64,000 nucleotides of DNA from positions 583,501 to 647,500 of the forward strand of contig JACVTC010000051.1 in NCBI GenBank assembly GCA_016946835.1. The letters are read 5' to 3'. Of the stretch, positions 29,330 through 44,120 are shown in pieces; position 1 is the first letter of the stretch; every line of letters begins with the position of its first letter. The stretch comes from Neocallimastix lanati (nom. inval.). Lineage: Eukaryota > Neocallimastigomycota > Neocallimastigomycetes > Neocallimastigales > Neocallimastigaceae. The position numbers were made by a program, and so were the translations under genes. The notes under the pieces are model-generated. The model had not been told where the DNA came from, made no database searches, and was given only the letters and a program-made list of their open reading frames with translations.

Positions 29330-29665
29330 TAAATAAATAATAAATAATAAATAATAAATAATTAAATAATAAATAATTAAATAATAAATAATAAATAATA
29401 TAATAAATAATTGAATAATAAAAAGGGTATTTATTAATAAATAATAAATAATAAATAATTGAATAATAAATAATAAAATAATAAATAATAAATAATTGAA
29501 TAATAAATAATAAATAATAAATAATAAATAATAAATAATAAATAATTGAATAATAAATAATAAATAATAAATAATAAATAATGAATTATAAATAATAAAT
29601 AATAAATAATAAATAATAAATAATAAATAATAAATAAATAATAAATAATATATAAATATATATAA
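29330..29665. repeat. ATAATAA-type AT microsatellite
   Basis: Dense AATAAATAAT arrays with recurring AATTGAATAAT interruptions. No coding capacity. Confidence 0.85.
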
Positions 29666-31523
29666 ATAAATAAATAAGTAGATTATAAATAAATAAACAT
29701 AAAAAATAAAATAATTTAAGCTATATTAGTAAATACATATATATATATAAATAAATAAACATGGAATAATAGAATAATTTATAGTAATGTATGTAAAAGT
29801 CTAATTATAATATAAAATTTATAATAATATTTATAAATCAATCAATGATTTTCAAACAAAGAAAAAAAAATTAATTAGACTTTATTAAGAAATTTAGATT
29901 TTTACAATCTACGAATATTTCCACCAACAAAAAACTATTGATGTAAAAAATTTTTAAAGCTAAATTTTAATAATAATCATATTAATAATAATAATATTGA
30001 TTATCACTATGGTCCATCTACATATAGATATCAGTACTTTATTGAATTAAATCTTTAATTTTTTTTAAAAAAAAAAAAAAACAATAATAAAAATAATTTA
30101 AAATTTTGAATACCTTAATTAGTAATAGAAATTGTACAGTTTATTATTATTATATCTTTTAATATGTTATCTAAATTATAAATATTTCAAATTAAAGAAT
30201 TACTTAAAATATTTTTAATATTAATAAAATAAATATTAATACTTTTACTTTAAATAATAATATAATTTAAATAAATAAATAAATATAAAAAAATATAAAT
30301 GAATAAATATAAATAAATATTTAAATAAATGTAAATAAATAAATGTAAATAAATAAATAAAAATAAATAAATATTCATTAAGTAAAATATGCTTATAATT
30401 TATAATTATTTTTTTGTATCATTATTTATTTATGTTTAGTTTTTCTTTTTTTTTAAAAGCCATATTAGTTAATTGGATTATTTACTTTTATGTTTAATTT
30501 AAACTCTAATTTTATGGAATAATATAATTTTTTTTTATTCTTTTCATTCTTTTTACGTCAATTAAAGCGTATATAATAAAAAATAGAGATACATATAGAA
30601 AAGATAAGATAATCACAAAACTGTTTGAATATAGTTTTTTTTTTTTCTTTTAAATTTACTTAATTTTTTTTTTATTAAATATAGTAATTAAAATTTAAAG
30701 TTTTTAAAGACTACTAGCATTTCTATTATTTCTATATTTCTTTTAAATTTATATATACATAATTATTTATTATTATTTATTATTTATTATTTATTATTTA
30801 TTATTTATTATTTATTATAATTATTTACACATAATTATTTATTATTTATTATGTTATTCAAACATTTTCTTAAATTCAGCTGATTTATATTAATTTTTTA
30901 TGTAATAAAGTTAATTTATTTACATAAAAAATATTACAATTTTTTTTATTCTTATTTTTTTCTTATTTTTTTTTTGTTAAATATATATAAATATATTTAA
31001 CAATATATAAATATAAATATAAATATAAATATAAATATAAATATAAATATAAATATAAATATATATATATATTAAAAAAAGGATTTCTTTTGTGTACAAT
31101 TAAAAGTAATGTAATTTGTAAAAAAAAAAAAAAAAGAGGTACAGTCAAAAAAACATTTATTGGTATTTAATTATTATTGTAAGATATTAAAATAGAATGT
31201 AATACGTCATGATTAAAAATTAATATTGAATAATTAGTTGGGAAAGCTTAATAATAATTATTTATTTCATTTAAACATCAAACATTTATAAAAAAATTAA
31301 TAAAAAAAAAAGAACTTTAAATATTATAGTTTTTTTTTTTTTTTAATATTTTTTATTACATTCATTACAACATTCTAACCCTTTATTTTTTTTTTAAATA
31401 AATAAATATAAAAAAGTTTAAATCTAAACATAGATTTTACACACTTTTAATGGAATATTTAAATATTTAAATATTAAATGTTTTATACTAATTAAATTAA
31501 TTAATAAATAATTTAAGATAGAT

Positions 31524-31564
<41 letters not shown>

Positions 31565-34500
31565 GCTCATATGAATAGTTTATTTTTAAAAAATAGAAAA
31601 CTTTAATTTTTTTTTCCAATAAATTAGAACAAGTATTACTTGAACAAATATTAAGAATTAATAAAAAATTTGTTTATCAAAACATCAACATTTCTTCTAA
31701 AATACATAAAAATAGTTATTAATATGGTTTTGATGAATTTATTGTAGTAAAAAAAGGAAAAAAAAATAATACATTTACAAATAGATAAAGAGAATAGTAT
31801 TTAGCATATCTCATTTTATTAATTTATATCATATTGATATATTCTATATTCTGTTCTCTTTATATATTATCAATAATGAAAAAAAATTATATATTTTGAT
31901 TATTTTTATTTTTTTTTTATTTAAAAAAAAAAAAAAAGTATATTAAATCGTCCTTTCTAACTACTTGACATCAATTTTATTATTTATAGATATAATTATA
32001 AACAAATATATTAAATATTGAAAACTTTTATTAGTTTGTACTAAATAAGTTTATAATAAACTTATATAAATTCAAATCAAATATAATTTTAAATTATTTG
32101 TAATTATGATTTTTTTTCTACAACACGTGTAATAATATTACAATAAAATTCACATGACATTAATAATTCATAACATGTGATAAATGGAATATTCTAATTT
32201 AATTCTATAAATTTTTATTTAAAAAAATAAATGTCTTATTTTCATTTATTTATTTATTTTTATTTTAAAAATAATTTTTAATATCATTCGAATAGTAAAA
32301 AAAAAAACTGTATCTATTATATAAAAATAAATATGATAAAAAATATATTTTTTTTAATACAAAATATTTTTTGTGTTATTCTCTATTAAATACTTTAATT
32401 TCGTTATAATCTCTTTAAAAATTATTTATTAATACTTATAATAAAAAAGTTTAACAAAATTCTTTCGATAAAATATTAACTATATAATATTTTAATATTT
32501 TTTTTTATTTTTATTTTTATTTTTTTTTATTTTTATTCTTAATAATTAAATATTACTGTTTTTTATTGTTTTTATTAAATACATTTTACTTTATAATTTC
32601 ATTGGCTTAGGAATGATATAATGAAAAATTGGTACTTATTTGATTTTTGATATTTTTTTTTTTTGATATTTTTTTTCTTGCTATTTTTTTTTGCTTTAAA
32701 AATACATTTTTGATACAAAAAAGTTTTTGAGGTTATCAATGCAATTTCAAAATTCTCATTTTCTATAAAACATTTAAAAATATTTTATGAAGATATTATA
32801 AAAAAAAAAAAAAAAAAGGCTGGGATTATAAAAATTATTTGAAGCAGTAGTATTAGATAATGTTACTATCATTTTTTACTGTATAGGACATTTCAACTTT
32901 CAATAAAACTTATTAACCAAATTACATTGGTCTTTTTTTTTTTTTTTTTTTCTTTTAATTTTAAAAAAATTAAATATTATTTAATATTTTCATTAAATAT
33001 ATTTTATAACTTTATTCATTTTAATATTTGAATGTATAATAATTTAATATTCATTAGTAAAATATATAATTCTTTAATTTTTTTTTATTCATTTTTATTC
33101 ATTATAATTTAAATTCCATTTTTTTTTTAGTAATTAATACTATAATTATTTTTATTATTTCATAATTTTATAATTTCCCTTTTTTTTATTATTACTATTT
33201 TTTTTTTTGCCATAATTTTTATTTACTAAATTATGAAATATAATTTAATTGTAATCATAATATACAAATAAATATAATAATGATTATTGAACTTTGAATT
33301 TATTGATAAATCATTTGAATTTTCTTATTCTTATGATATATTATTAATTTAAATAGAATAATAAATTTAATATAATGTAATATAATATAAATATATATAT
33401 AGATGTATTTTTTTTTTTTTTTATTTTTTTTCTTATGTCATAAAAGTATTTTTAGATTAATATATAATATAAATTTATTATAATATTTTATAATTAATAA
33501 TATTAAATAATAATTAATAATATTAAATAATAATTAATAATATTAAATAATAATTAATAATATTAAATAATAATTAATAATATTAAATAATAACTATTAA
33601 TAATAATAAATAATAATTATTAATATTTTATTGTTGGTTTAAATAAATAAATAAAAAAAAACTCTATTTAGAATAATCAGAATAATCATTAGACTAAACT
33701 TTAAAACTTTAAATAATATATTATATATTATATTATATTTATATTATTATAATATATATAATATATCACACTATATAATAAATTTTTTTTAAATATATTA
33801 TAAAATTTTTAAGAGAGTGAAAAGAACCTTGAAATTAATAAAATATGTATAACTTACCTTAAAAATGATTTACAAAAGAATAAATTTTAATACTTACGTT
33901 TAAAGTAGGGTGTACCTTAAATATTGCTATTATTTATTTTTATTTTTATGTTATTATGTAAATTCTTATTTTTTATATTATATATAAAATTCTTTAATAT
34001 TATAAAGCTCTATCTACAAACCTTATTTTGGACATTCCATTTATGATGTATCATCAATCATATTACTTAAAAAATGCCACTCATTTGCTTTTTTTTTTTT
34101 TTTATTTCTATTTTTTGATAATAAGTCATATGGGTTGAAGAAGTCACATTTTTAAGTGTAATAACTAATAGTTTTTTTTTTTGTATTTATTTTAGAATTA
34201 AATTAGGCAGAAAAATATTGGGTAAGATAAAAATAAAAAAAAAAAATTGTTCTAGCAATGTGTGACTACTGATTAAAAAAAAAAAAATTTTTTTTTAAAT
34301 AGAATAATATGATATGGCTATATGTTCTTCTATTTTCTATTAAAAATTTCTATTTCTGTAAATATTAAAATATTTTAATAGAAAGATAAAAGATAAAATT
34401 TTTAAACTTAAAAACGTTGAAACGTATTACTGTTTTGGTAAGAAAACACAATACTTTTAAGAATTATAATTATTAATATAAGACTAAAAAAAAAAAGGGT

Positions 34501-37079
34501 CATATTTAACAAAATTATATAAAAATGTGAAAATAGTTTTAAATATATGGAAAATGAATATTATTTTATATTTTTTATGTCATATTGAAGAAAAAAATGT
34601 GGTTGAAGAGGAAAAATGTGGTTGAAGAGGAAAAAACTATGGTAGTTCAAAAATTATTCATATAAATGAATTTCTATCCCATTATTATTTAATTTTTATT
34701 ATTTTATTATTATAATTATTAATTAATTAATTATTTATTAATTTTTTTTTATTTGTTTAAAAGTTTGAATTTTTTATTTATTGTTTTTTCTTTTTTTATT
34801 CTTTTTTTTTTTTTTTTAATTTTAAAATTTAAACATATATAATTCATAAATATATTAAAATATATTTTTATATATAATAATTTTATATATTCATAAAATA
34901 GATTATAAAATCTCTTTTAAAATTAATCTCCTTCTATTTTTGGAAGAAAATATTTCTTAATATATTAAAATAAATCAGATTTTATAAAGACATATATTAT
35001 AATATAATCAATATATAATCAATATATTAATAATATATTAATAATATATTTAATTTTTAAATTCAATGAATGGTAAAGTCATTTAATGCTCAATACAAAC
35101 TTTTTTTTTTTAATCATTAAATGGATTCTTTCAGAACAAGTAAAAATATGAACATAAATTAAAAATTTTCAATCCTTTATTTATTTATAATTTTTATATA
35201 ATAATATTTAATTATATAATAATATTTAATAATATTTAATTATATAATAATATTTAATAATATTTAATAATATTTAATAATATTTAATAATATTTATTAA
35301 TATTTAATAATATTTAATAATATTTTATATAAATTTATAATACTTAATTATTAATAAAATAATTGAAAATGAACTCTATTAACTATAAAAAATATATATA
35401 TATATTTTTTTAAAAGAAACTATTAAATTGTATATTCTATAATTATACAATTCAATATAATATATTTAATAAATTATATATATAAAAGTTAAAGTAAATA
35501 AAATAAGTGTATTAAATATTAAATTATATAAACCACAGATAATGATAAATAAAAAATAATATTTCAATAATAAATAATTATTAATAGATAAAAAAAAAAG
35601 AATGATGAAGTAAATTTAATTAATAATATAATTATTAATTATTTTATATTTATTTATTTATTTATTATTATTTTGTATGTACAATTTATTAAGTATAAAA
35701 AAACTATTAATTAAAAGATTAAGGTGTAGTAAATTATTATAAATACTAATAATAAAAATATTTTATTTTTTAAAGTTCAGTATAATTAATAATATTATAT
35801 ATATAATATTTATATATCGTTTTTATATTTTTTTTTTAAAAATAGATACGAAGATTATGAAAAGATAAAGATTATCTATATTATTCTATATCCTAGGATA
35901 TACTACCTTAAAGAGCTAAACCTCAGAATTTAAAAAGTTGATAATTATAATAAAGATAACTATAGTCTCTTATTGTTCTGATGACATAAATCTTAGGATA
36001 TTTCAATTATTTTAATATATTATTATTGATATAATTAATGATATTATATTAATTTAAATAAAATAAAATAAAATATAATAAAATAAAAATATAAAAAAAA
36101 AAAAAAAGGAATTTTGAATTGTTATAATTAATTTACCACTTATTATTTAAATTTTATTAAAGAAACTCAAATTATTAAGTTATAAAATTAGATTAGTTTA
36201 TATATAATCTTAATAATAATATATTACAATATTATTATTCATCAAAAATTCAATCCTTTTTTTATAAAATAAAATTAAAATTATATTTTAATATATTTAT
36301 AAATATATTATAATATATTATACATATGCATTTAGAATATAATTCCAATTAAAAATTTTTTTCTAATAATTTTTTCTATATAAGAATGAATTTTTCACCT
36401 TTTTTTTAATTCCAACTTTTTTTTTTGTTATTGTAATTATGTCTTTTCTTTTTTGAATTTTTTTATTTGATATGAAAAAATTTTAAGAAAGAAGGATTTT
36501 TATTTTTAAATTATTTATTATAATTATTTTTATATAATAATCTATTAAGCAACAATATTAAAGTATCACAAAATTTTTATATAAATAACAAAAATTACCT
36601 CAGCAAATTTATTTAAAAGTAGAGTATTTATTTTATATCAATAAAATAAAAGATCATATTATAATATTATAACATAATTGCCAATGCTTTTTGTATTACT
36701 TGAAGAAATTTTAAAAACAGAAGTTAATTTAATAAATAAAAGACAAGAAAAAACCACTGACGAAAAAAAATTATTTGATAAATAACAATAATATATTAAT
36801 CTATGAATAAGAATTACAATTTTTAATTTATCCTAACAAACTTGGAAAATAAAATAAAACAATAATATATATAAATTTATTAATAACTTTTCTCTATTTT
36901 TTCTATTCTTTTCTCAAAAAATAATATTCAATAAAAAAAAAAATAAAAAAAAAGATTTATATTATTTTTATAATATAATTTTAAATAATTTTTAAACTTT
37001 TTATATTCATATCTTTTTTTTTTAACACCCTTTGATTTATTAACAGTTTTTGAAAATGAGTTTTTTTGGTGAAAACTTT

Positions 37080-37098
37080 GGTTGCCTTTAGGGCAACC
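37080..37098. other. GC-rich hairpin upstream of the cyclin gene
   Basis: GGTTGCC-TTTAG-GGCAACC is a perfect 7-bp stem with a 5-base loop, 240 bp upstream of the cyclin start, inside a small GC-richer island (37025-37125) in otherwise AT-rich DNA. Its role is unknown. Confidence 0.4.
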
Positions 37099-37339
37099 AG
37101 AAATGCTATTGTGTAGTAATTAATAATTGGAATAAAAAGAATATTATAATTTTCGAATTATATATTCTCTTTATTTTTTTTATTAAAAAAAGAAATAAAA
37201 AAAAATAAAACAAAAAAAAAAAATAGAGAAAAGAATACATAAAATAGCAAACATATATTAAAATTTTATAAAAATATAAAACTTTAACCTTAAAAAAAAA
37301 TACCACATTTGAATTTAATTGAAATATATATAATTCAAA

Positions 37340-39468
37340 ATGGATACAATAAATTTAATACGCACATACCAAACTTATAATTTTATCAAAAATTTAAAAG
37401 CTAGAATAAGTAATATAGAAAATGTAAAAGCAAATAATGAATATTTTAAAGCAATTGAAAATACCTTTTCTAATGAAGAAATATTGAATGGTGAGTATTT
37501 AATCATTTAATATTTTATAAAGAATTTACAAAAATATTTATAAATATAGTTATTTAGAAATGCTTGATATATAAAAATTTATATAGTAGATAAATAAATA
37601 AATAAGTAAATAAATAAAAAGATTTAAATTTATTTATATATATTTACCTTATTTTATTATTTTTAATTTTGTTTTATTTTAAATAATTGTTTAAAATTAT
37701 TAAAATATCAAAAAATTATGGAAACACTAAAGATATTGCCGTAACTTTATTAAACTTTATTTGGCCGACTTCTCAAGAAAACACAAAAAATATTACGTTA
37801 AAAAGGTTTATAAAGCATGTAATGAAATTATCTAATACAACAATATCAATTTTTATTTCGGCTATTTATTATTTATTAAATTTAAAGGATAATGCTAAAT
37901 TTAATAATCTTTTACAAAGAATTCAATTGGAAATTGAAAATACTAAACAAGAACAAGGATTTATAAATGATGGAAATATTCATGAAAGATGTTGTAATTG
38001 CTGTGGAGCCTATATTTCATGCTATAGAAATGATACCGTCGTATGTAAGTGTCGCCTTTTCCTTGTAAGTCTTGTATTAGCATGTAAATATGGACAAGAT
38101 AAAAATTATTCTAATAGAGCATGGTCAAAAATTTCAGGTTTTTCAGTCGAAAATATCAATTATAATGAAAGATTCTTTTTAAACATTACTGAGTATAGAT
38201 TATACATTAATATTGAGTCTTATCAAAATTTTGCCACATTGATATCAAATCATGTTATTAATATGAGAAATCAAAAGCAAAAGTTACATTGTAAGGAATT
38301 ATTAAATTTATCTAAAATTAATACATTTGATATTAATAATATTCGTGAATGGAAGAAAAACATGGAAAAAAAGTCTTTACTTATGAAGAAAATAAAGCAA
38401 TTAGCCTTAAAGCAAGCTGAATTAAGATACCAAACTATTCAAAATTCAAGTTCTAAGCCATCATTAGTACCTAATAATATTAATGGCCAAACTACTATTC
38501 AAGATCGTTCAAAAGTAAATATTCAAAAATTATTGAATAATGCTAGGAAGTCCGTATTAGGGAATGTTCAAAAACAGTCACCATTAGATAATCAATATAG
38601 TAATATAGTTAATGGAGTTAACGTAAATATTAATAGAACTATTAATACTATTAATAGGAATGGCAACAGACCAATTAATGTTGCTGCGATTTCACCAATG
38701 TCCCCATCTGGCATACCTATAGCTAATATTAATAATAATGTTAATATTAATAATAATATTAATATTCATGGTAATAATGCTGATCATGGTAATAATGTAA
38801 TGTTGAATGAAAATATTAATATGGGAGTAAAGAAAAATTATATGCTCGGTCAACAACAAAATGTAATAGTTCCAATGTTGAATTATGCTCAGTTACCTCT
38901 ATCAGTTCAAAATGTTAAAAAGGGGAGTAGTAAGATTGAAAAAGAAAGTCATATATCGTTGGATAACTTTAAAAGTTTTATTAAATTTTATAGATGTATT
39001 AATGAAAAACTTTCAACCAGTAATGAAACCATAATTCAAGCTACAAGTTCATATAAAGCTTTAGACATGACACTTAAATTAGCTTTTGCTGAAAGAGTTC
39101 AAGACGCCTTAAAACTTTTAAATCATGTTATTTATGGAACTATGGATATATGTAAGGAGATTCTTTCTTTAGCTATTAAGGGACAAAAGAAAAATGCTCT
39201 AATATATATATATTTATTGACTCCAACAGAAATCCAATTTTATAATAATAATCTTAAAGATAATTCATCAAAATCCTTAACTCCACAAGATGTATTATCT
39301 ATTGTATCAAATTTATTAAATTGTGTTCAAAAAAGTCCTAATAATACTCATGAAATTAAAAATAATCTATTAGCTAATCTTGGCCAACAAAGCCAAGTTA
39401 ATAATTCATCACAAAATTTACTATTAAAATTTATTCAAAATATTAATTATAGTTTAACAAGTAATTAA
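37340..39468 (+). CDS. PCL/PHO80-like cyclin
   Basis: Two exons, 37340-37490 and 37733-39468. The intron (GTGAGT..AAAG) splits an Asp codon and restores EILN-DIAVTLLNFIW. The product has 628 residues. A cyclin box of the fungal PCL type begins near residue 51 (IAVTLLNFIW, FIKHVMKLSNTT, AIYYLLNL). It resumes after a Cys-rich insert with RLFLVSLVLACKYGQDKNYSNRAWSKISG (about 158-186) and continues to LNITEYRLYI. Such cyclins bind and direct cyclin-dependent kinases such as Pho85. The insert (about 100-157) carries seven Cys including CCNCC and CKC. A long Asn/Gln-rich tract (about 280-430) precedes a helical C-terminal region that I do not recognise. The start is the first ATG in frame with exon 1, within a plausible A-rich leader. 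Family call firm; partner kinase unknown. Confidence 0.85.
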
Positions 39469-39609
39469 ATTGTTTAAACAATTGTAAAAATTTATAATAA
39501 TTAAAAATTTTATAATTGGCATCTAGTATTTAAAATGTTAATTATAAATTTTTAGTTATAAATTTTTATGAGGATAAATGAACTATAATAGTTATAAAAA
39601 TAAATTTAA

Positions 39610-39643
<34 letters not shown>

Positions 39644-40071
39644 TATAATATATAAATTAAAAATTATAATAAATTTTTATTATTGCATTATAATTTTTTT
39701 TTTTTTTTTTTTGATATAAATCAACCCTAATCTTATAAATACATAAATGAAATTATTTATCTTTTTTTATTTTTTATTTTTTTTTTTTTATTTTAATATC
39801 TATTTCTACTTTTTTTTTTTTTTTTTAATTATATCATAAATATATATATATATTCGATTTAGTATTATATTTAATAATTTAATTATAATAAATATATAAA
39901 TTTGTTAATAATTATTTTTTTATTTAAAAAAAAAAAAAAAATTAATAAATAAAAAAGAAAGGAAATAGGTAGTTATATCCAGAGAAAAATAAAAAAAAAA
40001 AAAAAAAAAAAAAGTATTGTTATAGAATTATACTATTATTATCTTTTATTTTATTTTTTTTTTTTATATAT

Positions 40072-40107
<36 letters not shown>

Positions 40108-40317
40108 CTTTAAAATATTTTTAATTGTAATATATATATATAAAAAAAAAAAAATTCTATTATTCTGCTTTTATAATTACTATTTAATGTATTATTTTAT
40201 TAACATTTCCTTAAAAATCATTCATTTAAATTAACGCAAATATACAATATATTATCATATACAATCGAATTACCTTATTATTTCATTTTTAATCCTTTTT
40301 TTTTTTTTTTTTCTTTC

Positions 40318-40348
<31 letters not shown>

Positions 40349-40467
40349 CTAAATAAAAAATACTAAATAAAAAAACTGAATAAAAAATAAAAAAAAATTA
40401 TTGGAAAAATATTATATTATCAAAAGTATATTATATAATAGGAATATATATATTTTTGTAATTTTAA

Positions 40468-40525
<58 letters not shown>

Positions 40526-40560
40526 AACCAATAATACTCAGAAATTAATTAATAAAGGAT
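39469..40560. other. AT-rich intergenic DNA
   Basis: Homopolymer-dominated, including A-runs at 39609, 39996 and 40077 and a T-run of about 53 bp at 40472-40524. No gene is seen. Confidence 0.5.
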
Positions 40561-40564
40561 TAAG

Positions 40565-40934
40565 ATGGATGGCAGGTTTACACAAATCAAAATCTTTTAT
40601 TACTGTATATTCTATTTCAAAAGATTTAAATATTCCTCCATTGTTAGCTTAGTGTGCTTTTGTCTCAAGTCAAATGTTTTGAAAAATGGATAAGATTCAA
40701 ATTGTATTATCCTTCGATAGCTCAGTTGGTAGAGCGGTTGACTGTAAAAACAAATTGTATTATTTCCTATAAAGTTAATAATATTCCAAAATCTAGAAAA
40801 ATATACATGGAAGAAAGAAAGTAGTACTCTTAAACGTAAACTAGAGAAAAGTGGTAGTAACGATAATAAAATCAAGGAGTTTTATTGGAAAAGAGATATG
40901 AAAATCAATTCTATTAAAGCTGAATTTTATGAAG

Positions 40935-40980
<46 letters not shown>

Positions 40981-41309
40981 AGATTCGAAGAAACATCAGA
41001 TTTTATAAAACTTTGTTATGAATATCTTGATCTTTCATATGCTTTCTATTGCTTCTAATGCACTTTTATAAATTTATAATATATAATATTTTATTTCATG
41101 TATTTTATTTTATTTTATTTTATTTTATTATTTTTTTTTTTCATTAAAATCATATAATTTTATTATTATAAATTAAATAAAGTTTTCTGTAAGTCTAAAA
41201 AAAAAAAAAAAACCTTTGTCTATTGTAATTAGTGATTTTTTATACTATGATCAACTTAAGGAAATTCCATATTAATGTTATATCTATTGTAATTTATTAT
41301 TATTATTAT

Positions 41310-41359
<50 letters not shown>

Positions 41360-41467
41360 TTATAATCCATTTGTATTATATCATTGGACCTACCGTTATC
41401 AAGAAGCGTCAACGTTGAAATGGATAAGGCAAACAGAGAAGAAATTCTGATTCATATTTAAATGATA

Positions 41468-41498
<31 letters not shown>

Positions 41499-42060
41499 TA
41501 TTTTTTTTTTTTCTATTTTTTATCCACATGGATTTTCTGATACTCCATTCTTGGTGGTTACTGTGGCTCTTCTTCAATCGATTATACGTAATTGCTATTG
41601 GCCAACAATGGTCTTTGTTCAATAGGTTCAAATCGAATTCTACTACTACTGCTACCAAGAGTGTCAATGCTGAAGAAACAGTAAGACAGAGACAGACCAG
41701 CAGGGGCTTGCGCAACCAATGAAGATCATAATTTCGTATCTTTAAATTATGATTAATATGGTAAAGTTAAAAAATAATTATTATACTACAGTATGATAAT
41801 GTCCTTGTGAAGTCTTACTGATATTAATAAAATGAAACTAGAATACATTATACCATTATTTTATTTTATTATATTTTATTTTATTTTTTATTTTTTTTAT
41901 TTTTTCCTTTATATTACATGTATTTTATTAAATATTTAATTAATAAAGATGAATCAAGTTTGCTGCCATTAAAAAAAAAAAAAAATCTACATGGAGTTAT
42001 TTATTCATTAATGAATAGGAAGAGTTAGAGGCCATTTTGTCCTCGAAATTCATAACATAA
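40565..42060 (+). pseudogene. LINE relic A (C-terminal half, plus strand)
   Basis: Frameshifted remains of a non-LTR retrotransposon ORF2. After correction for lesions, 40575-40920 reads GLHKSKSFITVYSISKDLN, IPPLLA, then NCII..NIPKSRK, matching the downstream part of relic B. 41225-42050 matches the 3' end seen in the truncated copy at 25728-26077 (PTV-KK/RQRRN, then HGVIFDEWEELEAF). Large insertions of homopolymer lie inside: about 50 A at 40930-40979, (TTA)n plus a long T-run at 41295-41356, and T-rich DNA at 41470-41515. A tRNA half is inserted at 40711-40750. Non-functional. Confidence 0.75.
40698..40763 (+). mobile_element. Retroposed tRNA-Tyr 5' half with 13-bp target duplication
   Basis: 40711-40746 is the 5' half of a eukaryotic tRNA-Tyr. 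The acceptor strand is CCTTCGA, the D-arm includes GCTCAGTTGGTAGAGC, and the sequence runs through the GTA anticodon at 40744-40746. It then stops and continues with A residues to 40750. Perfect 13-bp copies of CAAATTGTATTAT lie immediately on both sides (40698-40710 and 40751-40763). The homologous site in LINE relic B (46045-46057) has one copy (CAAACTGTATTAT) and no insert. No 3' half follows, so this is not a functional intron-containing tRNA gene. Confidence 0.85.
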
Positions 42061-42229
42061 TTTTTTTTTTTTTTAATATATTTATTTTAGCTTTTCTAGT
42101 ATTTTTTTTATATAATAGCCATTACTATTGATAAAATATATATTTTACATAATATTTATTATTATTATTTAATATTATTATTACTATTTTTAGTTTTCTT
42201 TTATATAAATTAATATGAGAAAATTCATG

Positions 42230-42260
<31 letters not shown>

Positions 42261-42561
42261 TATATTTTCATATCTTCCATATTAATTAAATTTATTTTAT
42301 TATTTAATAAATATATATATTAATTATGGATAAGTATATAAATAATTTTTTTTTTTTTTTTTTTTTTAGCCATGAATTTTCTCATATTAATATCTATATA
42401 TATATATTATCTTTAATAAGTTTTCATTATTTATTTATTTGCTTATTAGAAAAAGAAAAGAAAGAATATTCATTAAAGTAATTACGTTTTATATATCAGT
42501 ATTTAATACATATTATGTATGAATATTTATTTGCTTAACCAATTTTTTTAATACTTTTTTT

Positions 42562-42599
<38 letters not shown>

Positions 42600-42855
42600 A
42601 TTAATTTTTTAAGGCTTTTTCTTTTTCTTTTTTTTAAAAAATAAAAAAAAAAAAAAAAAATTAAAACTTTGAAATTTATAAATATATTTTTAAAATTTAA
42701 TATATATATATATATATAAAGATTTTATATTTATTACTACTTATAATATTATTATTAGTATAAATATAAAATATATATCGATCTAATGCTTTATGTAATA
42801 ATATAAAAAAAAATAAAATATTTACAATGCATCATATAAAAAATAAATTAATAGC
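42061..42855. other. AT-rich stretch with a foldback
   Basis: No gene. A 22-bp perfect inverted repeat (42209-42230 against 42370-42391), extending into facing A- and T-runs, brackets about 140 bp. Long A-runs follow at 42566 and 42643. Confidence 0.5.
42209..42391. repeat. Foldback with 22-bp perfect arms
   Basis: The arms are 42209-42230 (beginning ATTAATATGAGAAAATTCAT) and its exact inverse at 42370-42391. Beyond one mismatch the pairing continues into an A-run on the left and a T-run on the right. This could be a small MITE-like element or a cruciform-forming site. Confidence 0.7.
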
Positions 42856-42861
42856 AATGAT

Positions 42862-44044
<1,183 letters not shown>

Positions 44045-44075
44045 TATATATAAAAATATATATTGTATTTTTAAA

Positions 44076-44119
<44 letters not shown>

Positions 44120-44120
<1 letters not shown>

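Larger units (their letters stand above)
27290..37339. other. 10-kb AT-rich gene desert
   Basis: No credible gene was found. Contents: a duplicated segment at 28590-29060; ATAATAA-type arrays at 29330-29665; ATAAAT repeats at 31010-31065; a 19-bp TTAATAATATTAAATAATAA array at about 33490-33600; a duplicated AAAAATGTGGTTGAAGAGG at 34597-34634; AATATTTAAT repeats at 35195-35325. Scattered GC-richer scraps (28310-28580, 32810-32930, 34590-34640, 35880-36000) may be remnants of old genes or transposons. Confidence 0.45.

Noticed and set aside
36684-36785. 33-codon ORF starting MLFVLLEEILKTE
   Set aside because: Too short, no family resemblance, no splice partners; cannot be separated from chance.
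40711-40750. A functional intron-containing tRNA-Tyr gene
   Set aside because: No 3' half (T-arm, acceptor strand) follows, and the fragment is enclosed by a perfect target duplication.
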